A DNA stretch of 64,000 nucleotides from Glossina fuscipes. Lineage: Eukaryota; Arthropoda; Insecta; Diptera; Glossinidae. This document shows positions 11,295-22,154 of the stretch, one piece after another. The position numbers and the translations under genes were made by a program. Within the stretch, counting starts at the first letter, position 1, and every line of letters begins with the position of its first letter. Where the stretch lies: assembly GCF_014805625.2 (NCBI RefSeq), contig NW_023998415.1, positions 25,871,874 to 25,935,873 of the forward strand, read 5' to 3'. Below the pieces are notes generated by a model. That model made no database searches, was not told the DNA's origin, and worked only from the letters and a program-made list of their open reading frames with translations.

Positions 11295-11928
11295 TGCAAT
11301 TTTTTACAAAAAAAAAAATAAAAATAAAAGTGTTAGGCTACAATAAGTAGCAAAGATCAAAGATCGTTTGTCATAGATTTAAAGAAAAAAAAAAAAAAAA
11401 TTGTTTTCTAAAAAAAAAAATTGTGTAAATTTTGTGGGAAAATTTCCTATACACACAACCGACACTTACACATGTAACATTTTATGTTTCAATTGAACCG
11501 AAGTTCATTGATTGTGTGTCAGCCTCTCCCCGTCGCTTTATTCGTTATACATAAATGAAACTTTATTTAAAACAACAACAAAAATTATATAAAAAAATTC
11601 GAATCAATCTTTAAGCAAAACCTACTCTGTTCTGATGGTTGCTTCATTTATTTATTTATTTTGTTCGTTTTTTTTCTCTTCAGTCCGCGCTGAATTTATT
11701 GCTGGTTCAAAACTTTTTCAAAATATCATATCGCAAGCTAAACATTAAATAATTATTTATGCTATAGTACGTTTACTTCTTGTATTAAGCGTACTCGTCG
11801 TCTCTGTTCTCTACACAAGTTCGAAAATTTGAATTAGATTTGAAGATATTCGTTCCTCTGTCCCTGAACGTGTTCTGATCTAACAATTGACATAGTCAAA
11901 ATCGATAAAAAAAAAACTTTCTAATTAT

Positions 11929-12955
11929 ACCCTACACCATTTATGGTACAGGGTGCAAAAAGTTACTGCGGTCGCATGTAACACGCATGTAAGGGCTTAA
12001 GATAGATTCACCTTTTGTTATACCAATTGACCCGGGATCTTAGCTTGTCTGTGTCTTTGATGTGTACCCGTCTGTCCATGTAAATTTGTGTTCAAGCTAC
12101 AGGACACAATTTTCTAAGATATTTTGATGAAATTTGGTACTGTGACGTGTTTTGACCTAAGCACGAACACTACACACCACTCTCCATATAACGCCCTAAT
12201 CTGAAAAGTCATTATATGGGAAAAAATTGCAATTCGCAAAATTTTTTTTGGCAAATGCGACTAATTAGTAGTATTTCGGCATTTTAAATTGGTGTGGAAA
12301 CCTGAGATCGGCATTGGCAATTTTTGAACCTTCTCTCATATATCGAAAACTAAAGTTCACAAGGCAAAAAGGTATAATTTCGAATATTTCATGGTGAAAA
12401 TTGGTTCACAATAGTAAATTGACAAGGGAATCAAACTTATCGAATTTGAAGCAGGTAGAGATACCGCAGCGTATAAGGATCCTCAGGAAATGTAAATTCC
12501 TGAAAGTGTATACCATGTGATGAAAATTTCTTCGTGTAAGTAATTTGGCATAAAAAATTAAATGGAGGAAATTTAAATCAGATTTCTCACGAACGTTAAG
12601 CCCTTCGGGAAATGGTTTAATTTTTATTATTTTGTGATGAAAATTGGTCCATAGTAAAAATTTAACAAGAAAAATAGGTTATTTGAATCTCATGGTACAC
12701 CATCGTTTAGACTTTAACATATATGGGAGTTAACATGTAAAGCAAGCCCTTATGTGCAGAGAGCCTTTAATTTCTCGTTTCTTATAACGGAATTTGAAAA
12801 ATAATAACATTTTCAGAGAGTAAAGTAAGTTTGTCTTTGTAAGACAGTATAGCTGTTTGTATATTGTCATCAAAAGAAATGAATAACAGTGGTAGCGGAA
12901 GTTTAGTAGGGTAGTTAATTGTCCACCTTGGCCGACTGTATTCTTCTTACTTATT
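11929..12955 (+). repeat. Dispersed TACCCTACACC repeat, near full length
   Basis: The most complete copy. It starts TATACCCTACACC at about 11927, then TTTATGGTACAGGGTG. Next come a TAAGATAGATTCACC block, TAGCTTGTCTGTGTC, TTTTGATGAAATTTGGTAC, CTAAGCACGAACAC, CCATATAACGCCCTAAT and TTGAACCTTCTCTCATATA. It continues with AATATTTCATGGTGAAAATT and ends GTAGGGTAG followed by CCACCTTGGCCGACTGTA. The terminal TACCCTACACC and its inverse give short inverted ends, as in a non-autonomous DNA element. No open frame of note lies inside. Copies elsewhere in the window share the same order of blocks. Confidence 0.75.
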
Positions 12956-12957
12956 TT

Positions 12958-13020
12958 ACTACTATTATCACTATAATTAATTTAGCCAGTAGAATAAATT
13001 CAAACACTAAAGTCTTAGTC
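12958..13020 (-). mobile_element. 3' remnant of the tRNA-derived SINE
   Basis: On the minus strand it gives GACTAAGACTTTAGTG, then AATTTATTCTACTGGC and TAAATTAATTATAGTGATAA. This matches the body end and the AAT-rich tail of the SINE copies at 20199 and 36876. The tRNA-like head is missing or unrecognisable. It lies immediately beside the 3' end of the dispersed repeat. Confidence 0.5.
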
Positions 13021-14273
13021 GAGAACCCATGGTCGTTGAGATCGTTAGTCTACTTGTCCATCCAGGCGCATGTTTTCCTATATTGTTTTGTAATTTTATG
13101 ACGTACTTTTTCAATCGCCGTAGGGTTCTTGAATCTATTTACCCGTTTTTCGTCCGTTATTTCGCTTTTCACTGTCATTCTAAACGTCATAAAGAAATGA
13201 ACTAAATTCTTTACATCAGTTTCTAATATAGACGGCCTAGATTCAAAGAAGTGTCTATAGTAAGTAAAAAATCGACTTTGCACAATTCACAGGAAATATT
13301 GATACTAAACATAGTACAGAGCGCAGAGAAAGCGAAAGCGAAAAACACCCACAAAAAAAAAATCGTACCGATCGATCGCGTGCTTCTCCTGCAACCAAAA
13401 AAAGTAGCCCTCGATTTTCATATGCATTTCATGACGACGGGATGTGTTCAGAACGCGCCTCAAGTCTCTATTTAAAGTTAAAATGAAAAGTTAAAATGAA
13501 GATTTCAAACCTGTTCCTACAAATTTCTGACACCTCTGTCATCTGGATTTTTAGTTAATTTTTTTCTTTTTTTTTTTTTTGTTTGCTTTATAAAAATTGC
13601 ATCCCATCCGTTTGGCTAAGAACAAGATCGATAACTTGCTGTCAAATTAAAAGTATACTAATTATGATAAATATATAAAAGATGTAAAAGATGTTAATAC
13701 CCGATGTGATGCATCAACTAGATTTTTATCTTCGTCGTTTCCCTCGTTCTCCCTCGTCAAGCTAAGGTTACAAGTGAGCTTATTTTAATGCATATAACTT
13801 AACATTATATATGTGTGATGGATGTATATTTTTCTTTCTCTCTATCTCTATCTCTATCTCTATCTCTATCTCTTTCTTTCTCTTTCTTCCTCTCTCTTTA
13901 TGTCGACCTCTGTAAATGTATGATTATACACTTAAAGGAGGCAAGAAGGAGCAAGAAGCATAAGAATGCAAACGAAAAAACAAAAAAAGAAGAAACCTGG
14001 TCGGACTCTTCAGTATACATTTATAATAGGCGCGTATGTATGACGGATAAGTGAACTAAACTTGTTTTTTCCGTTCAAAAATATATCTGTTAAATTATTA
14101 AAATCATATTAAGTTAATTAAGTTGATGTAAAGTTGAAATAAGCCAACAGAAATATTTGCGAAACGTTTAAAAATTCCACGTTCACGAAAATCTGTACAT
14201 AATCGCGCATAACACTGCAATTGACGTTAACCATGTTTGGTTAAAGAAGACAATATCTGCGCCTACATGTTTG

Positions 14274-14308
<35 letters not shown>

Positions 14309-14483
14309 TAAAACAATTGACTCATTCATGTACCGGAAACAATGACCTAAAAAATCTTTTCACACTTTACAAGCTTCAAAGCCAAACTGCGCCAAATTTC
14401 GAGTTTTGAAATACTCAGTTCAAAGAAAAACAGTTAAAGAAAAACAAAAAGTAATATTTACGTTAGAACACATTTCAGAGATA
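13021..14483. other. Low-copy DNA without recognised gene
   Basis: No known gene or element. Contains a (TCTCTA)n tract (13835-13895), a poly-A run of about 29 (14277-14305) and a slightly G+C-richer patch around 13310-13470 whose frame is lysine-rich and shows no family signature. Confidence 0.45.
13835..13895. repeat. (TCTCTA)n / CT-rich tract
   Basis: Hexamer TCTCTA units grading into CTTT-type pyrimidine sequence. Confidence 0.85.
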
Positions 14484-14804
14484 TCACATATCAACATATA
14501 TGCAAATGCAAGCTTTCATTCTCTTCTCTATCCAATTTTGACGCAAACATATCAATCTTGAGGATTGACTGGCAGTTTCTCCACTCATTGTACATGTTTT
14601 CTGAATTTTGGCTCTTGTCCATGTCATGGGAATTCGTGCAAGTTTATGGTGTTTAAAACGTGAACCAGGTTCTTCTCTCACATTTTGCATAGAATGGAGC
14701 CGCTGAGGCCGAAGAGGCAATAATTGTTCCATTCTCGATGCAATTGACGACATCATCCTGGGAATAAATGTTCGCATCACATCCTTACCATTAATTTTTG
14801 TCAT
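14484..14804 (-). other. Unassigned coding-like open frame
   Basis: A 106-codon minus-strand frame from a true ATG at 14804, rich in Arg, Met and Gln (for example MRTFIPRMMSSIASRMEQLL). A second minus frame over the same DNA is also protein-like (SQDDVVNCIENGTIIASSAS; MYNEWRNCQSILKIDM) but has stops. An acceptor-like TTATTCCCAG precedes the GATGATG at about 14753. Which frame, if any, was coding is unclear, and I recognise neither product. Confidence 0.2.
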
Positions 14805-15476
14805 CGGTGTTTGCTAACATATCGATTCGCTTCAGTATAGCGGTCGAACGGACAGCTTTTTACATAAGGTAATTAGCAAATTCACAGTCAGTTCAAGAAC
14901 CTTATCAAACTATCACACACTATGGTTAGAGATGTTGTTCGATTATTTCTCGTCAATTATTCAAGCTCCGGATGCGAGCGTTTTCTACGTTTAAGGCAGC
15001 ATAAGAGTAATATAATTGAAAAAGTGATTTTGTTATCGTCTTCGTGCATATCCGGCACTCAATCAGCAAAAATCTCTGAAACAACCATCGAGTTTTTATT
15101 TGTCTAATGCTAACGCAATGACAATTTTACGTTGACAATTTAAAATGACATCATATACTTGATAAGCGAGACATTGCATTACACTTTTAGCGAGAGACAG
15201 AGAAACACATAGACGGAGTCTTTAGTGACGCATCGGTCTAAACTGAAAGATAAGCTTTTTGTTTTTTCTTGTTGTAAAACTCAACTTTATTCGTCTCATA
15301 TGACGAGCCTCCTTCTAGCGGCTGCATGTGTAACATTTTCATGGCTTTTTGATTAAACGCTTTCCCACACCTCGTCTTTTTGATCCAAATTGAAAATGAG
15401 AAATGAGATTTGCTAGCTAGCTAGCGGTCAGATTTGGAGCATACGAGAGGTGGAGCATGGAAACTTTTCATTGCAG
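14805..15476. other. Low-copy DNA, moderate G+C
   Basis: No gene is recognised. The frame at 14922-15107 has no family motif. A short CTAGCTAGCTAGC palindromic run lies at 15412-15424. An acceptor-like TTTTCATTGCAG ends at 15476. Confidence 0.4.
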
Positions 15477-15732
15477 CTATCGATTTGCGACATGGTATTC
15501 TTACTTGACTGCATGCGAAGCTTTATGTGGACATGTGGACAACAACAGTCTCATTGGCAAAATTTCATTGAAAAACGCAAAAGGTACCTTGCTTTTGGAT
15601 ATCCTTGCGGTGTCAGCTATATTCTTGCCGCTTCACATTTCCATCTATCCGTTAAAGTCGATTGTGTGCCATATCATCGGGTTGCATACAATAACCTATT
15701 GCTTTTGGATGGAAAATAGTTGGCAATGCTGA
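15477..15732 (+). other. Candidate exon or relic with hydrophobic segments
   Basis: Follows the acceptor-like TTTTCATTGCAG and stays open in one frame for about 85 codons to TGA at 15730. The peptide contains TLLLDILAVSAIFLPLHISI and IVCHIIGLHTITYCFW, which look like membrane segments, after the charged stretch HVDNNSLIGKISLKNAKG. An overlapping frame (15450-15719) is also open, so coding is not proven. A third frame, 15720-15911, continues with a basic stretch (FFKSKRRVSKRID). The hydrophobic pattern suggests a broken membrane protein, but I cannot assign a family. Confidence 0.2.
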
Positions 15733-16391
15733 AATGTTTTCTCACCGGAATGCAATGTTTGTTTACTCAACATAAGAAATTTCGATTGATTTTATTTTTT
15801 AAAAGCAAACGCCGCGTCTCTAAGAGGATTGATTCGAGTGATGTTGCTCAAGGATTGACCCTTGGTTTAAGAACGATATGCATTCTATGTGTTAGTCCTG
15901 GGCGTTATTGATCGACACGTGAAATCGAGTAGCCGATCTTACGATGCGCTACGTATATGCACGTAAATATGTCAAGGCAACGATTTTTTAATATGTCAAA
16001 AAAGTAAATTGTGCTTACCTTCGCGCGGGTAATAAATTGTCGTCTTAACGAGACGTAATAGCGTTAAGGGATAGAAAAAGTTGCTTTAGGGCTTGTTTGA
16101 TGCGTATGGCTGGATATTACAAGCATGACGAGAAGTTTTCGTAGAGGCAATTTTTTAAGCGTACATTCCTTACCAATTTGCAATAAAAAAAATTGAAAAA
16201 AATGGGGTAAAGATAATATTTTCATATTGAATTGTTTTCGAAATGAGTTTAGTTAAGTTTTGCCTTGCGGCTAAACAGGAAAATGTTGATTATTATTTAA
16301 AATACAATACAATACAACCTACGCAACTTTATTTTGGGTTTTGTTCTTCACAGCATCTCATACTAATGAATCTTAAAAATCTTTTGCGGTT

Positions 16392-16395
<4 letters not shown>

Positions 16396-16441
<46 letters not shown>
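16396..16441. repeat. Uninterrupted A46 tract
   Basis: Forty-six consecutive A residues. No convincing retroposed gene body lies just upstream, so it may be a plain homopolymer expansion. Confidence 0.9.
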
Positions 16442-16442
<1 letters not shown>

Positions 16443-17263
16443 AAGAAAAAGTAAATCGTTATCATGTAGGATAGGATTGTGAATTGTCTCTAAAATATGA
16501 AATCATAAGATCACATCTCTCTTTCTATTCATCTTTCTCTTTTTCTTCTCTTGTATGTCCTCATTGAAACTGCAATGTTATGACAAACAGTTTTTTTTTG
16601 TAAATTTTTTTGTAAGGGAACAACATAACAATGTTTTCAGAAATAACGTTTTCTGGTATTGTTGACAAGTTGTTCTTTGACATGCTGTTGTATTCCTTAC
16701 ATATACTTAATTGCCCAGCCTATAAACAATTTTACCTTGGTCTTATTTTTGAAGTGATCACAATCAACATCACGCACAATGTTGTTTTTTTAAGTAAAAA
16801 CAAAAAAAAACAAAAAAAAAAATTAAAGGTAGTTCATTAAGCTATATACATACCATCTGCATTATCGTTTTATACTTCTATGACAAGAGAATAAGAAAGC
16901 GCTTATTTGGGTCAATAAGTAGCCGGTTCGATGGATTCCATTGAACCTTCTGGGATTGTTATTTTCATATCATATCCTATTTAATCGAATCTTTTTTGCT
17001 TTTTTTGCAGCGAGTCAGAGGTAAATTGAATTTCATACATTATAGAAAGAACGAACGATTTCAGATATGCGATTATGTATATCTAGGAATTAAAAGGGAC
17101 TCATCAGTCAGTTCCTACTTGTTACAAATGGAGTGACAAAGTTAAGGTATTTGGTTTTTAGTTGCATGTAACAGAAAATAAATTTTCACCAAAATGTACG
17201 AACACGTACACATACATGCCGAATGCCGAGAACATATATTTTTAACACTTAACAAGAGCAACA

Positions 17264-17291
17264 ACGACGACGACGACGACGACGACGACGA
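17264..17291. repeat. (ACG)n triplet repeat
   Basis: Nine ACG units with CpG in each, notable in AT-rich DNA. It supplies the poly-Ser run of a minus-strand frame that I do not call. Confidence 0.9.
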
Positions 17292-17913
17292 AATGCAAGC
17301 CTTGCCATACGAAACGTTTTGAAACTTTGCTCTAATAAACTCTTGAATCAACTGATAAGATTTTAAATTAAAATTTATTAATAAAAACGAATTATGTAAA
17401 AGCAAAAATAAAAACAAAGTGCTATAACATAGAAACATACATATATATATATATATATATGCACATATGTATATACTTATATGCAGTATGTATATATGTA
17501 CATGTCAACAGGTAAGCGCATGCATATATGTGTTATGATATGTTTTTGAAAAATTATTGTTGAAATTTTAGATAACATTACAAATACGTGTACACGGTGA
17601 GTACGTGTCTGCCTGTATGCTATTAATCATGTCTGCCCGAGTGTATTGACAGATCTATCAAAGCACAAATTTATCAATTAATCAATTTTATGTGTGTACA
17701 CGAAATAAATACTTTTGCATTTCCTTATAGTTTTTGATAAGTGTGCAGATATGCTAATTAAAAAAAAAAAAAAAAAAAAAAATTATTTTCAAGTCAAACA
17801 CAAAATAAAAGCACGAAAGTAGCAATCGTCCTATAACTAACATCTAACTATAAACGTAAATGTGAGTGCCTGGCAAGCAGCTTCCACTTTGAACTTTTTT
17901 GTAATATGATCAA

Positions 17914-18108
17914 TCACTCAAGTGTAACACGGTGGCTGGCTGTCACAAAAGAAAACGAGAAGGAAGGAAAGCGAAAGAAATAACGAGATGGCGGACGCAG
18001 TCTAGCGCGTGTGTGACCAATCGATAAATGTCTTGCCTTTACTGAGTGCACACTCACCATAGCTACGACCAAAGAAAACTCTATCGCACTTGAGATTTCA
18101 ACCGGCAA
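17914..18108. repeat. Member of a two-copy repeat pair (first)
   Basis: Related to 57353-57480. Shared plus-strand blocks include GCAGTCTAG (CAGCCTAG in the partner), TAAATGTCTTGCCTTTAC (TAAGTATGATACCTTTAC) and ACACT...ATAGCTACGAC. The minus-strand translations share LVVA, SVKA/SVKV and HTRARL/HTRLRL. The repeat type is unknown. The segment is G+C-richer than its surroundings. Confidence 0.55.
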
Positions 18109-18299
18109 ACACTGTCTCGTTATCGACTATTCTTACCTACTCGACTGGTGACTAGCGGATATTAGAAGATTAAGCCTTAAGCTCTGGCATTTTATTGCAA
18201 TTTAAAGAAACCGTAGGAATTTCAACAACACTTGGGGATTTGGTAAGATAGGTTGATTATATCACAATTTCATTATTCTCGAGAAAGTTCTGCCTCCTG

Positions 18300-18470
18300 A
18301 CCTCTTCCAATGATGCGGTCTTTGTCGCCTTACTTGTGCTTGGATCTTATCAGGTTTGTGAACAGAAAAAAGTCGCCAGGGGCCAAGTGCTGCGAATAAA
18401 GTGGTTGATGCTTGATTGCAGCAGTGTTGTCTTTAGTCAAATACTGACGAACAAGCAATGATGTACGAAA
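18300..18470 (-). mobile_element. Mariner transposase fragment, C-terminal region
   Basis: The minus strand encodes KHQPLYSQHLAPGDFFLF near 18405-18360, the mariner block around the third catalytic Asp (PPYSPDLAPCDFFLF in SETMAR-like elements). The Asp is kept (GDFF), but the SPD tripeptide is SQH. Upstream, VRQYLTKDN is plausible for the same element in the preceding residues. Stops follow within 15 codons. No terminal repeats were found. Confidence 0.6.
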
Positions 18471-20018
18471 TTTGGAAAGTCGCTTTGCCCATGTTACACG
18501 TTAGCTCTTGAAATTATTGACCGCAGACAGGCTGGAGATGGGGACTGCTTTCCGAAATTCCCAATTGTATAAATAACAAAATCAGCGTCGGCTTGTCTTG
18601 CAATAAATGCCAGCATTGTTTTTCTCTCAAGCAACTACACTAAGTCCAAGAGAATCTCTAGGAACGCGCTCGCGAAAATTCAAGCTTATTAACACTTATC
18701 TCACCCTTGTGTAAAGTTATGCGTAGATTATCTGATTTTTGCTTTGTATTTGTTCTATTAATGTTTAACAAACCATGGACCGCTGTACGGGCGGACGATA
18801 GAACTAAAAAAAAGTTATATATGAAGGAGTATTGGATTAACTGAAAAAATGACTGAGCATCTGCAAGTGATTTAAAAGGCGGTGCTATTATGTGCCCCTG
18901 TGGTATATCGACATCTATAGGACGAGACGGTGCGAAGGCTGAGAAAGCAACATAGTGCTATAAAAAAAACTTGATTGATGACTAATTGTCATATTTTCGT
19001 AAACGCTTCAATGTTTCAATTGATCTTTTACTTTTTTTGCGCATTTGTACAAGTAAAAAAGAGAAGCCGCCTACAGCCAATCTTAGCCTTTAAAACATCA
19101 TCTGCAATCTGCAAGCACTTACATGCATATGCATAAAATACTTAATATAAATAAAAGCAGTGAAGCCTACTGCTAACGCAGTAAGTAACGGTGAAGTACG
19201 TATTGGTTGGCCATTGTGTTTTGCAATATTAGTCATTTGTAAAATAAGAAGAAACGTACGGCGACGTAATAGTCTGAGATTTTATGTAAAAATTTCCTAC
19301 ATATACACCTGCGTAGAATTGCTGATACAACAGCGTAACAAGTGTTTTGTGTAAGAGAAAAATTACAATTTTTTTTTTTAATTACATTTACACAGATATA
19401 CTCGTATATTTTCAAATAAAATGAACCTATAGAAGTTTTCTGCACATACAGTCATTGAGTCATTTTTAAAGCCTACATTGGAAAAACACTTGAGTCTTTA
19501 TTGCGAAACGTTTCCTCTGTCAATGGCGTTGAAAATATTATAAAATATTGCGATATTTCATAAGTGCAACTATGTTCGCAGCTTTGTAGCAATTGTCTTA
19601 GCTTTTCTGACTGTTATTGCTAATCGCTCAAATTTATAAAAAAAAAAACGGTAAAGGTATAATTTTTTTATTAGTTCCACATATCGAAAGGCATTATATC
19701 ATTTTGAATATTATTGCACACCGCTTATACCTTTTGGACTTGAAGCCACGTTACCGGCTCCTTAGTTATTTAATATTTTAAAAAACCATTTCAAGTCTTT
19801 CTTAGGTTATTCGGTTTTATTTTTGCTTTTTCACCTTTGCATAACAACATTCAAAACAATTTCAATAATTTTGTCTGTCAAATGTAACAACAGTTTTTTA
19901 AAAATAACGTTTTTTTTTCCTGTTTTTCACTGTTAATAGCATTTAACTTTCTATGCTATATTTAATCCTTACCAAACCAATACATAATATATTTCATAAT
20001 TTTTAACATCCTATTCTT

Positions 20019-20056
<38 letters not shown>

Positions 20057-20198
20057 GGATGGATGGATGGATGGATAAGAGCTTACATGTTGCTATAGTT
20101 TAGCAGGCAAGTTACGTTGACTGCTACTATGAGTGCAGATAAAGGAGATAAAATTTAAATATATTTTTGTGAAGAATATGAGGAATTAATTTTTTTTC
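18471..20198. other. Low-copy DNA without recognised gene
   Basis: About 1.7 kb, G+C-richer to 18950 and AT-rich after. Part of 18480-18620 may belong to the adjacent mariner relic, but I cannot align it. A GATA/GGAT tract lies at 20020-20077. Confidence 0.45.
20020..20077. repeat. (GATA)n-(GGAT)n compound microsatellite
   Basis: Nine GATA units pass into five GGAT units. Confidence 0.9.
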
Positions 20199-20375
20199 AT
20201 CCGCTCGAGTGGCCGAAGGGGAGAAATCGCGATTAGCAACTCCATGGTCGTGGATTTGCATCTCAGGTGCGGTAGAGTTTTTAATGAAACCCGATAGCCT
20301 TAGATGCTAGTGCTCTTAAGAGTTTCGTCTTAGAATTTATTTCTCCGACGAAATTAATAACAATAATAATATAAT
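20199..20375 (+). mobile_element. tRNA-derived SINE, copy A
   Basis: The head is tRNA-like: A box TGGCCGAAGGGG at 20210-20221, and a B-box position GGATTTGCATC at 20252-20262 (GGTTCGAATCT in the best copy). The head most resembles a serine/leucine-type tRNA (GAGTGGCCGAAG). A tRNA-unrelated body follows: GGTAGAGTTTTTAATGAAAC, CCGATAGCC, GATGCTAGTGCTCTTAAGAG, TCTTAGAATTT, ACGAAATTAATAA. The tail is AAT repeats. The same order is found at 23752-23880 and 36700-36876. It would be transcribed by RNA polymerase III and moved by a partner LINE. B-box mutations suggest this copy is silent. Confidence 0.8.
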
Positions 20376-20449
20376 AATTTTTTTTTTATTAAATTCAAGA
20401 CACATAGGTGTTCAGAAAAAGGTTGATTAGTTTTTCGTTTGAAAAAGGC

Positions 20450-20785
20450 ATTTGTTGAGAAAAATTCGTACAACGTATATTAGTCGAAATATTTTCCATC
20501 ATTTTCTACAACATTTTACAATATTTTTGGCTGCATGGCGATATCGTGTCGAAAGAACATATATTGGCTTAGCAACGATTCACATATCGACCCACAACTT
20601 TGCGGACTCGCGGGCCAGTCATCCCAAGCTGTACCGATCTGAACAAGGGGTAATCAGGAGGCGCCATGTCTGATAAGTGCGCTAGGTGTGGTAGAACTTC
20701 CCATTCGAGCTACAACAGTATATACTGGACTGCACTCTCGACAAGCGGCCAAAAAATGGCATTTTCAGACAATTCATGTCGCGAC
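20450..20785 (-). mobile_element. Mariner transposase fragment, C-terminal third
   Basis: The minus strand encodes LSENAIFWPLV, then LLQ-less LEWEVLPHLAHLSDMAPP, then DYPLFRSVQLGMTGPRVRKV. This is the mariner block from the second catalytic Asp (HDNARPH) to the third (SPDLAPSDYHLF). The second Asp is Glu (ENA). The third is kept (PPDYPLF). A TAG replaces one codon before LEWE and a TAA interrupts the C terminus. It belongs to the same subfamily as 29340 and 53587 (shared LEWE[VI], FRS/FKS, VRK/VRE). Inverted ends were not securely located; AGGTGTTCAG near 20408 is a weak candidate. Confidence 0.8.
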
Positions 20786-22154
20786 TTTTAAGCCAGTAAT
20801 TGTTGAACGTGTTCGTGTGGGCTTCGGCTACAGATTTTTTCAAATAGACAACAGAAGTAATGAATTTGGAAGAAGAAGAATTTTGAATACTCCATGAGGC
20901 GGCCTACGCTGAATAAATCAATAATATTAAATGAGAAACTGTTATTTTATGTAGAGGAGGGTCAAAACCCTCCAATTCGACTGTTGCGTGCACCCTTATT
21001 CCTATTTCTTCTGATCAAAATTTTTTCATGCACCTAATAATAACAAAATCAGATAAGTATTTGCATCTTAGTTTAGCACATAGAGTCATCTATATTTGTG
21101 CTTCCGAAAGGAAATGTGAATAAAGAACACACTGGTTGTCGAGGCTTCAATCACATTTTCTTTCAATGCATTGTCCGGACCTGGTCATGATTTTTTGAGT
21201 ACAAAACACACATAACTGTCTTAGAGCACAAAAATTGTTACTCAGAATGAACACTGAATTCACGGTTATGCTCCGTGCATGTGGTATGGAGCTCGTGTAT
21301 GGCTAAATAATTTTTGTAAATAATGATTATTGATCCTTTAGTGTAAAGAAAACAAATGTGATTCTCGTAAAGGACTTTGCGAGCCTGGTTTGCGGGTAGA
21401 AAAAATCATTTTTCAACATGAAAATAACTATGCAGTTACCGTCAATGCAGAAAGGTAAAAAAATATGACCATTGTAACGCGACATAGATGAATTCAGCCG
21501 GGACGATATGTGACGATGCGTGAGATTACAAGACGATTTAATTAATCCAAAACAACATATTTGTTCCTCAGATAAAAGAAAATTATTTTATTTCATAGTG
21601 AAAAACCGCAAGAAATTTCGGGACTACTTGAGATATCAAAAACTCTACCTTGTTGCCATGTGCAGCTTATTATTGCTTACACCTTCCTTAGGCGAAGGGA
21701 TTTGAAGGCAACACATTTTTATAACAAACCATTATTTTGAATGAAATTTTATGAGCATTTTACATGAGAATGTTTATATGAGGGGTTTCCACAATAGTTC
21801 CGTTAGATTTAAATATTCCACCTACGCTTGGCACGTTACGTAACTTTCATATGCATCGATTTTTGTCTGGAAAGATTAAAAATGAATGTACTTTCCGCTT
21901 ATGCTTAATTGAAATCAAACATACACAAACATAGACGGGGAGAATAGCTATACGAATAAATCCATCCTGGCGATTGCATACAAAAGGGAGTCAGAAAAGT
22001 TCAGCTAATAAATTTAGGTGCATGAGCCCAAGCAAAATTTTGCTCAACATTTATATAACGAATCCGAAGCTTTCTATACATATACGAGATTGTTAGAGTG
22101 TAAATTCGACACATCACTTTTGGTGCAAAGTTAAGCTTGGGCAGATGTATGTAA
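20786..22154. other. Low-copy DNA without recognised gene
   Basis: The first 150 bases may be the unalignable 5' part of the mariner relic. Holds a hairpin with GGAGGG/CCCTCC arms (20956-20973). No gene family is recognised in the frames at 21520-21705 or 22001-22183. Confidence 0.45.

Larger units (their letters stand above)
8815..11928. other. Low-copy DNA without recognised gene
   Basis: About 3.1 kb with no known family. It contains a hairpin at 9079-9099, an unassigned open frame (9929-10243), AAAT runs at 10565-10615, an A/T-rich block at 11000-11450 and the palindrome at 11267-11294. A pyrimidine tract ending in CTTCAG at 11693 is followed by a short open frame (see findings). Confidence 0.45.
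15733..17913. other. Low-copy DNA with homopolymer and triplet repeats
   Basis: No gene is recognised beyond the uncertain frame at 15720-15911. Contains a 46-A run (16396-16441), an ACG triplet repeat (17264-17291), a TA tract (17443-17460) and a back-to-back acceptor/donor pair around 17011-17020 (see findings). Confidence 0.45.
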
